Shown here piece by piece: positions 58,477-64,000 of a DNA stretch of 64,000 nt. The position numbers and the translations under genes are program-made. The notes below the pieces were generated by a model. That model saw only the letters and a program-made list of their open reading frames with translations, was not told the origin of the DNA and did not search any database. The DNA comes from Arthrobacter sp. S39 (GTDB lineage: Bacteria; Actinomycetota; Actinomycetes; Actinomycetales; Micrococcaceae): positions 204,927 through 268,926 of the forward strand of contig NZ_SIHX01000007.1 in assembly GCF_004320525.1 (NCBI RefSeq), given 5' to 3'. The first letter of the stretch is position 1. Each line of letters opens with the position of its first letter.

Positions 58477-59874
58477 CTAGATGGCTTTCCCCGGGTTCAG
58501 GATGCCGGCCGGGTCAAAGAGCGCTTTGATCCGGCGCTGCAGCTCTCTGACCGGTTCCGGCTGCTCCAGTCCGAGCCAGCGAAGTTTGTACTGCCCGATG
58601 CCATGTTCGCCGGTGATGGTGCCGCCCATTTCCAGCGCGGCGTCAATCGACGCGTCCAGTGCGAGGTTCAGGCGCTGCATGGCGCCCTCATCCACGGCAT
58701 CGTCCAGCCGGTCCACCCAGAACGTCGGGTGCAGGTTGCCGTCCCCGGCGTGGGCCACCACCTTGAGGCTGACCTCGTGGGCAGCGGCGATGGCCTCCAG
58801 CGCGGCCACGTAGTCCACCAGGCGGGAGCGGGGCACGGCGACGTCCTCACCCACCCGGTATTCGTCGTCGACCTCCACACCGCGGCTGTTGCGGCGCAGC
58901 TCCACCAACTGCTCGGCCTCGGCGGTGGATTCGGTGGTGACCAACGCCCCGCCGTCCGCCAGCACGGCCCGGACGACGTCGGCCTCCGCGGCAACGCCGA
59001 AGCCATCGGTCTGGATGAGCAGCAGGGCGCGTCCGCGCGTGGTGAGATCCGATCCGTGGATGCTGTCCAGCTGGGCCAGCGTGCCGCCGTCGAGCAATTC
59101 CATAATGGCCGGCTGGACGCGGGCCCTGCCAACGGCCAGGACTCCGGCGGCGGCCTGCCTGAAGTCGGGGTAGAACGCGGCGATGGTGTGCACGTCGCGG
59201 GGCAGGTACTTCAGCCGCACCGTGACGCCCACCACAATTCCCAGGGTGCCCTCGGAACCCACAATAAGCCCGGTAAGGTCGTAGCCGGCCACGCCCTTGA
59301 ACGTCTGGTGTCCGGTGTGGATGAGGGACCCGTCCGCGAGCACCACGTCCAGCGCGAGGACCGAATCCCGCGTGACCCCGTACTTCGCGCAGCGCAGGCC
59401 GCCGGCATTCGTGGCGACGTTTCCGCCGATCGTGGATGTGCGGAAGCTCGCCGGATCCGGCGCGTACATCAGCCCGTGGGCGGCCGCCGCCTCGTTCAGG
59501 ACGGCGTTCACCACGCCGGGTTCGACGACGGCGGTCTCGTCGTCGGGATTAAGGTCCAGGATGCGGTCCATCCGTTCCAGGGACAGGACCACGGAATTCC
59601 TGCTGGCGTGGGCGCCGCCAGAGACGCCGGTCCCGGCGCCGCGGGCAACTATCGATATGCCCCGGCCGGCACAACACCTCACCGCGGCCTGGACGTCCGC
59701 CACTGATTCAGCGAAAACCACCGCCAGCGGCAGCTGGAAGTCCAGCACGGGTGCCTGGTCCACTGCGTACCGGGCGAGCGTGGACTCCTCCGTACTGACC
59801 CTGCCCGGCCCGAGCGCAGTCTCCAGCTCCTCAACTATGCTGCCCACGCAGCCTCCAGTCCCGTCGTCGCACAT
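58477..59874 (-). CDS. FAD-linked oxidase, GlcD/D-lactate dehydrogenase type
   Basis: A 465-residue flavoprotein oxidising a 2-hydroxy acid such as glycolate or D-lactate. The PCMH-type FAD domain (about 40-220) contains VARGAGTGVSGGAHASRN and TIGGNVATNAGGLRCAKYGV, and the C-terminal cap ends TGEHGIGQYKLRWLGLEQPE. No glcE or glcF gene is adjacent, so it probably acts as a single-subunit enzyme. It is divergent from the GH13 gene; the shared gap carries two LacI-type boxes. Confidence 0.9.
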   Translation of the reverse strand: MCDDGTGGCVGSIVEELETALGPGRVSTEESTLARYAVDQAPVLDFQLPLAVVFAESVADVQAAVRCCAGRGISIVARGAGTGVSGGAHASRNSVVLSLERMDRILDLNPDDETAVVEPGVVNAVLNEAAAAHGLMYAPDPASFRTSTIGGNVATNAGGLRCAKYGVTRDSVLALDVVLADGSLIHTGHQTFKGVAGYDLTGLIVGSEGTLGIVVGVTVRLKYLPRDVHTIAAFYPDFRQAAAGVLAVGRARVQPAIMELLDGGTLAQLDSIHGSDLTTRGRALLLIQTDGFGVAAEADVVRAVLADGGALVTTESTAEAEQLVELRRNSRGVEVDDEYRVGEDVAVPRSRLVDYVAALEAIAAAHEVSLKVVAHAGDGNLHPTFWVDRLDDAVDEGAMQRLNLALDASIDAALEMGGTITGEHGIGQYKLRWLGLEQPEPVRELQRRIKALFDPAGILNPGKAI

Positions 59875-59937
59875 GTCCTTCCAGTCTAGGGCCGGCTGGA
59901 TGACGCGCCCGCGTCATAATCCCACTTCGACGATGAC

Positions 59938-59951
59938 TGCAAGCGTTTCCA
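59938..59951. promoter_or_regulatory. LacI-type operator 1 ahead of the GH13 gene
   Basis: TGCAAGCGTTTCCA fits the LacI/CcpA-family box TGNAANCGNTNNCA at every fixed position. It lies 113 bases before the alpha-glucosidase start and 64 bases from the divergent oxidase start. Confidence 0.72.
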
Positions 59952-60005
59952 CAGGTCAGGCCCAGGTCGCCCAGAAGGCGGGGACAATGGCCGCCCGAAC
60001 TCGGC

Positions 60006-60019
60006 TGGAAGCGTTTTCA
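60006..60019. promoter_or_regulatory. LacI-type operator 2 ahead of the GH13 gene
   Basis: TGGAAGCGTTTTCA, again matching TGNAANCGNTNNCA exactly, 32 bases before the start codon. Two boxes 68 bases apart could support looping by a LacI-type repressor encoded just downstream. Confidence 0.75.
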
Positions 60020-60050
60020 TTTCTTTGCCTGCTCGTCTAGGGTAATTCCC

Positions 60051-61778
60051 ATGTCTGTTGATTCCGTGATCTCCGCCACAGCAGCGCTGGCTGGACCGCT
60101 GACCCTGATCCACGACGCCGATAAGGCTCCGGGCTGGTGGCGCTCTGCCGTCATCTACCAGGTGTACCCGCGGTCATTCCGCGACCTTAACGGCGACGGC
60201 ATCGGGGACATCGCCGGCATCACCGAAGGACTGCCGCACCTTGCAGACCTGGATGTGGACGCAGTCTGGCTGTCCCCTTTTTACCGGTCTCCGCAGCGCG
60301 ACGCCGGCTACGACGTCAGCGACTACTGCGACGTGGACCCGATCTTCGGAACCCTGGGCGATTTCGACATCATGATGGCCGAAGCCAACCGCCTGGGCCT
60401 GCGGGTCATCGTGGACCTGGTCCCCAACCATTGCTCGGACCAGCACGCCGCGTTCCAGGCTGCCCTGGCCGCACCCGCCGGAAGCCCCGAGCGGGACATG
60501 TTTATCTTCCGCGACGGCAGCGGCCCCGAGGGGCACGAGCCGCCCAACAACTGGCAGTCCCACTTTGGCGGACCTGCCTGGACGCGTGTCATCGGGCCCG
60601 ACGGCCAGCCGGACCAGTGGTACCTGCACCTCTTCGATTCGTCCCAGCCGGATTTCAACTGGGACAACCCTGCCGTGCATGCCGAGTTTGAGCGCGTTCT
60701 CCGCTTCTGGCTTGACCGCGGCGTGTCCGGTTTCCGCGTGGACGTGGCCCACGCACTGGTCAAGGCTCCGGGGCTTCCGGCTTGGGGCGGCCGGGCCGAC
60801 GGTGGCAGTTCGGACGGCTTCCCGGGCCACGAGGCCCCCATGTTCGGCCAGCCGGCCATCCACGACATCTACCGCGCCTGGCGCCTGATCCTGGACGAAT
60901 ACGGCCCGGACAGGATCCTGTGCGCCGAAGCCAGCGTCGACCTCCCCCGCCTGGCGCACTGGGTCAGGCCCGACGAGATGCACCAGGCCTTCAACTTCCC
61001 GTACCTGCACGCCGGCCTGGACGTGTACCGGCTGCGGTCGGTCATCACGGACTCCCTGACAGTGCTCGATGCCGTTGGTGCGCCCAGCACCTGGGTGCTG
61101 TCCAACCACGACGTCGTGCGGCACGCCAGCCGTTTCGGTTACAACGGCTCCGGCCCCCGCGACGGCGACGGCATCGGCCCCGCGGACCAGCAGCCGGACA
61201 CGGAGCTGGGCCGGCGCCGTGCGGCCGCAGCCTCCCTCTTTATGCTCGGCCTCCCCGGCGCTGCATACCTGTACCAGGGCGAAGAGCTCGGGCTTCCGGA
61301 CGGCATCGACATCCCGGAAGGCATGCGCCAAGATCCCACGTTCGCAAGGACCGGCGGGGAACGCCTGGGCCGCGACGGGTGCCGTGTGCCGCTGCCCTGG
61401 AGTGCCGCGGAACCGCACCTGGGCTTCGGCTCCGGACAGCAGCCGTGGCTTCCCCTGCCGGCTTCCTTCAAGGAACTGGCGCGCGACGTCCAGGCCGCCA
61501 CGCCGTCGTCGCACCTGAACCTGTACCGCCGCACACTGGCTGCGCGGCGGGAACTGGGCTTGGGCCGCGGCTCCCTCGCATGGGCCGAGGAATGGTGCAC
61601 GGGCTCCTCCCTTGGTTTCGTGAACGGCACTACGCTGGTGCTTATGAACCTCAACCACGAGCCACTGGAAATGCCCGCGGGCGACGTGCTCCTCCGCAGC
61701 GCGGATCCGGAGTCCGGCCACTTCCTCGCCTCCGGCGAAACCGTCTGGCTGCAATTGGTGCGCGGCGACACGGAGTAG
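60051..61778 (+). CDS. GH13 alpha-glucosidase
   Basis: A 575-residue intracellular glycoside hydrolase of family 13, likely an alpha-glucosidase or related oligo-glucosidase. Conserved regions are VDLVPNHCSDQH (region I), GFRVDVAHALVK with nucleophile Asp (II), LCAEAS with acid/base Glu (III) and WVLSNHDVVRH (IV). The (beta/alpha)8 barrel starts at AVIYQVYPRSFRDLNGDGIGD. No signal peptide. It is five bases from the LacI gene, so the pair is an operon controlled by two upstream boxes. Confidence 0.94.
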   Translation: MSVDSVISATAALAGPLTLIHDADKAPGWWRSAVIYQVYPRSFRDLNGDGIGDIAGITEGLPHLADLDVDAVWLSPFYRSPQRDAGYDVSDYCDVDPIFGTLGDFDIMMAEANRLGLRVIVDLVPNHCSDQHAAFQAALAAPAGSPERDMFIFRDGSGPEGHEPPNNWQSHFGGPAWTRVIGPDGQPDQWYLHLFDSSQPDFNWDNPAVHAEFERVLRFWLDRGVSGFRVDVAHALVKAPGLPAWGGRADGGSSDGFPGHEAPMFGQPAIHDIYRAWRLILDEYGPDRILCAEASVDLPRLAHWVRPDEMHQAFNFPYLHAGLDVYRLRSVITDSLTVLDAVGAPSTWVLSNHDVVRHASRFGYNGSGPRDGDGIGPADQQPDTELGRRRAAAASLFMLGLPGAAYLYQGEELGLPDGIDIPEGMRQDPTFARTGGERLGRDGCRVPLPWSAAEPHLGFGSGQQPWLPLPASFKELARDVQAATPSSHLNLYRRTLAARRELGLGRGSLAWAEEWCTGSSLGFVNGTTLVLMNLNHEPLEMPAGDVLLRSADPESGHFLASGETVWLQLVRGDTE

Positions 61779-61783
61779 ACCAC

Positions 61784-62824
61784 ATGGCAGGCATCAAAGA
61801 CGTTGCCGACCGGGCCGGCCTCTCCATTGCCACGGTATCGCGGGCACTCAGCGGGAAGGCCAACGTTTCGGCGAAGAGCCGCAAGCTGGCCAAAACGGCC
61901 GCCGCGGAGCTTGGCTTTGTGCCGTCCTACCATGCCTCAAGCCTGGCATCTGGGCGGAACCACAACGTTGGCCTCGTGCTGCCGTCCGTGCACCGCTGGT
62001 ACTTTTCATCAGTCCTGGAGGGTGTCTCAGCCACGCTGCTGGATGCCGGCTACGACCTCACCCTGTACAACGTGGGGGACCAGGCGGTGCGGCGCGAGAG
62101 CGTCCTGAACGACTTCCTGCTGCGCAAACGGCTCGATGCTGTGATCGCCGTTGCCTTAGTACTTACGGACGACGAGATCCAGCAGCTCCTGGCCATCCAC
62201 CGTCCCATCGTGGGCATCGGCGGGGCGCTGGCCGGCGCATCGACGATCCGGATCAATGATTCCGGACTGTCGCGGATGGCAACCAACCATCTGATCCAGC
62301 TGGGCCACACGCGCATAGCCCACTTGACCGGTGATCCCGCACTGAACCAGGACTTCAAGCTTCCCGGAATCCGCCAGGCCGGTTTTGAGGCCGCGATGAA
62401 GGACGCGGGTTTGCCCGTCCGCCCTGAATGGCAGATCTCAGCCGATTTCACCATCCAAGGCGCGTATGCAAGTGCGCGCCGGCTCCTCGGCATGGGGACC
62501 GAACGGCCCACGGCTGTCTTCGCGGCGTCGGACGAAATGGCCATCGGCACCATTCTCGCCGCCCGCGACTTTGGCCTCAGGGTTCCGCACGACCTGTCCG
62601 TTATCGGCATGGACGGCCACGAGCTCGGCGAGGTCTTTGGGCTGACCACCATTAACCAGGATGCCCGCGGCCAGGGGGCCCTCGCAGCCCGGCTCCTGCT
62701 GGAAACACTCGACGCCGGCGCTGCCGCCGGTAATGATGGTGCCGCAACTCCTCGCGGGGCAACTGACCGGGAGTACCCGACGGAGCTGGTTATTCGCACA
62801 AGTACGGCCGTACCGCCTGCTTAA
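61784..62824 (+). CDS. LacI family transcriptional repressor
   Basis: A 346-residue sugar-responsive repressor. The N-terminal helix-turn-helix and hinge are clear (IKDVADRAGLSIATVSRALSG, 4-24; hinge near 50). The ligand-binding domain follows (VGLVLPSVHRWYFSSVLEG, then TAVFAASDEMAIGTI and DLSVIGMDG). It is co-transcribed with the alpha-glucosidase and probably represses it through the boxes at 59938 and 60006, and perhaps the operator of the sugar-binding protein at 19.4 kb. Its end overlaps the SRPBCC gene tail to tail by four bases. Confidence 0.94.
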   Translation: MAGIKDVADRAGLSIATVSRALSGKANVSAKSRKLAKTAAAELGFVPSYHASSLASGRNHNVGLVLPSVHRWYFSSVLEGVSATLLDAGYDLTLYNVGDQAVRRESVLNDFLLRKRLDAVIAVALVLTDDEIQQLLAIHRPIVGIGGALAGASTIRINDSGLSRMATNHLIQLGHTRIAHLTGDPALNQDFKLPGIRQAGFEAAMKDAGLPVRPEWQISADFTIQGAYASARRLLGMGTERPTAVFAASDEMAIGTILAARDFGLRVPHDLSVIGMDGHELGEVFGLTTINQDARGQGALAARLLLETLDAGAAAGNDGAATPRGATDREYPTELVIRTSTAVPPA

Positions 62825-63336
62825 GCTTGTTCCGCCGTCGTATCCACCGGAGTGCCGCCCATAAAGCGCACGTACCGTTCCAGCACTATTGGCCAACGAG
62901 CGGCGTACTCTGCCCGGGCACGCGCCGGGTCTTCGGCACCCTCCCAGCCGTCATGCACCAGCCGGACCTCAGTGCCCTCAGCGACGGCCCTGAAGGCCAC
63001 ACGCAGTTCCGTGGACCACAACGCCGTGGTTCCGGGGTGCCAGGTCGCATGGAACGACAGGGGCGGCTGCCAGTCGTCGATGGTCCCCCAGATCGACGTC
63101 CGGCCATCGTCAGCGGTTTCCAGGATCAGGTTTTCTTCAAATTCCACGTAGGACCCGGCTCCGTAGACGCCGTGGGACTCCAGCGGCCACCAGAGGTGCG
63201 TGTGGTCCGTGAACCCGGCAAAGGCCTGGGCCACGTGGCCGGGAACGATCACCGTGAGGATATAAGGGTCCAGGGCGTCCGGAGTGTCCGCAGGATCCTG
63301 GGTGGGGCCACTTGCGTGGCTGAAGAGGTTATCCAT
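62821..63336 (-). CDS. SRPBCC (START-like) family protein
   Basis: A 171-residue cytoplasmic protein with the helix-grip fold of the SRPBCC/Aha1-like group: AQAFAGFTDHTHLWWPLESH, then GTIDDWQPPLSFHATWHPG and VRLVHDGWEGAEDP. The ATG at 63336 is preferred to an in-frame start at 63345. It may bind a small hydrophobic ligand. Function unknown. The space from here to 63500 holds no gene; a hairpin CCAGCAACC/GGTTGTTGG at 63412-63436 may terminate transcripts. Confidence 0.85.
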   Translation of the reverse strand: MDNLFSHASGPTQDPADTPDALDPYILTVIVPGHVAQAFAGFTDHTHLWWPLESHGVYGAGSYVEFEENLILETADDGRTSIWGTIDDWQPPLSFHATWHPGTTALWSTELRVAFRAVAEGTEVRLVHDGWEGAEDPARARAEYAARWPIVLERYVRFMGGTPVDTTAEQA

Positions 63337-63500
63337 GGACAGCAACTTTACCCGCGGGGCAGCCGTGGCGATTTTCCCACCCAGGAAGCTCTCGCAGTTG
63401 ATGCGGCTTTTCCAGCAACCCTCTCGCGGTTGTTGGGGGGGGTTTCGGGTGGATGCTCCCTCACCGTGGGGGTTCAGCGGGGGCGGGTGGTTAAAGTGGG

Positions 63501-63529
63501 AGAGCCTCCAGACTGTGTCTGGAGGCTCT
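63501..63529 (-). terminator. Terminator of the rRNA operon
   Basis: Perfect 12-base arms AGAGCCTCCAGA and TCTGGAGGCTCT around CTGTG, just downstream of 5S rRNA on the minus strand, followed there by CCCACTTTAACC. Confidence 0.85.
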
Positions 63530-63542
63530 CGACCTTAATGAT

Positions 63543-63662
63543 GTTCCGGCGGTGACCTACTCTCCCACACCCTCCCGGGTGCAGTACCATCGGCGCTGTG
63601 GGTCTTAGCTTCCGGGTTCGGAATGGGACCGGGCGTTTCCCCCACGCTATGACCGCCGTAAC
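63543..63662 (-). rRNA. rrf: 5S ribosomal RNA
   Basis: On the minus strand the sequence begins GTTACGGCGGTCATAGCG and ends GTCACCGCCGGAAC, with complementary ends. It includes CCCGGTCCCATTCCGAACCC and GGAAGCTAAG, the universally conserved 5S loop sequences. About 120 bases; ends approximate to a few bases. Confidence 0.97.
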
Positions 63663-63841
63663 CCTTCTACCCGTCACGCACCAGTGGTGTGTGTGGGAAA
63701 TCTGTGGTTACAACATGCTCCTGCCGGTGATGGCAGGTGTGGTGTTGTTATTCAGTTGTTGGTTCCTGTGCAACGTGCCCGTGGTGTCGGGTTTGTTGTT
63801 TGGGAACCACATAGTGGACGCAAGCAGTCTTGTTTCTTTTT

Positions 63842-63889
63842 ACCAATGCATTGGTGTGAACGTCTTTTGAATGCCGTTCACGCATTGGT
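63842..63889 (-). other. Processing stem in the 23S-5S spacer
   Basis: Nested arms ACCAATGC (63842-63849) with GCATTGGT (63882-63889), and GTGAACG (63856-63862) with CGTTCAC (63875-63881), form a long hairpin immediately after the 23S end. The rest of the spacer 63663-63841 holds no gene. Confidence 0.6.
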
Positions 63890-63897
63890 GTGTGGTG

Positions 63898-64000
63898 TAA
63901 GTTATCGGCCTATTAGTACCGGTCAGCTTCACGAGTCGTTAGTCCTCGCTTCCACATCCGGCCTATCAACCCAGTGGTCTGGCTGGGGGCCTCTCACACA
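63898..64000 (-). rRNA. rrl: 23S ribosomal RNA, 3' end only
   Basis: On the minus strand the window edge enters the conserved 23S tail: TTGATAGGCCGGATGTGGAAG, then GACTAACGACTCGTGAAGC, and TACTAATAGGCCGATAACTT near the 3' end (written in pieces). The remaining 23S lies beyond 64000. The exact mature end is uncertain by several bases. Confidence 0.95.

Noticed and set aside
60782..61783. Extension of the LacI frame upstream to 60782
   Set aside because: It overlaps the GH13 gene for 1 kb in another frame; the LacI helix-turn-helix begins right after the ATG at 61784.

Overview
The window is high-GC DNA from an actinobacterium, most likely the family Micrococcaceae and close to Arthrobacter, Pseudarthrobacter or Paenarthrobacter. 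Evidence for this: actinobacterial signature families (DUF3027, DUF3263, DUF4193, DUF4032, LytR_C, AMIN-like, bacterial XPB), an IdeR/DtxR-type regulator, c-di-AMP riboswitches in front of cell-wall hydrolases, a CIRCE-controlled solitary groEL, and a msiK-type ABC ATPase. It reads as ordinary chromosome. I see no phage, insertion sequence, plasmid or CRISPR array, and no frameshifted genes. Species assignment is inference.

Layout. 0-2.2 kb: end of a molybdenum-cofactor cluster (moeA cut by the window edge, DUF6457, mobA) and an HNH protein. 2.4-5.5 kb: three secreted cell-wall hydrolases, two behind c-di-AMP riboswitches. 5.6-9.3 kb: dtxR/ideR, serC, DUF3027, a cold-shock protein. 9.3-13.5 kb: XPB helicase and its partner. 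13.5-18.2 kb: a hairpin-rich untranslated region, a SpaA-like secreted protein, a two-component system and an orphan WXG100 protein. 18.3-25.5 kb: RNase HI, an orphan sugar-binding lipoprotein with a LacI-type operator, groEL with two tandem CIRCE elements, a cold-shock gene overlapping a solute-binding lipoprotein gene, LytR_C and DUF3263. 25.6-31.4 kb: ung, an iron-regulated siderophore reductase, and a Fem-Fem-ThrE cluster. 31.4-39.8 kb: tspO, then gcvP-gcvT-gcvH-glyA-sdaA behind a tandem glycine riboswitch. 39.9-46.6 kb: a TetR/MFS pair, dps and an agmatine catabolic operon. 46.6-53 kb: small conserved proteins, a HAD phosphatase, a sulfite-oxidase-like/flavin reductase/DUF6510 operon, a VOC protein, tRNA-Thr and a DsbA-like protein. 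53-62.8 kb: otsA-otsB, msiK with its leader RNA, DUF4032, a GlcD-like oxidase, and a GH13 alpha-glucosidase with its LacI regulator. 62.8-64 kb: an SRPBCC protein and the 3' end of an rRNA operon (5S and the 23S tail).

How the parts connect. The riboswitch-controlled gcv-glyA-sdaA block forms a full route from glycine through serine to pyruvate. MoeA and MobA make the cofactor that the sulfite-oxidase-like enzyme at 51 kb needs. The IdeR-type regulator at 6 kb has an evident target box on the start codon of the siderophore reductase at 26.4 kb. The sugar-binding protein at 19.5 kb, the MsiK-type ATPase at 55.8 kb and the GH13-LacI pair at 60-62.8 kb look like dispersed parts of one sugar regulon with related operators. 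Cell-wall remodelling recurs: c-di-AMP-controlled hydrolases, two Fem-type bridge-building transferases, and a Ser/Thr exporter.

The least explained items are the roughly 430-base hairpin-rich region at 13.54-13.97 kb, the Mo-enzyme/flavin reductase/DUF6510 operon, the XPB partner protein, and 49-base direct repeats bracketing gcvH-glyA.
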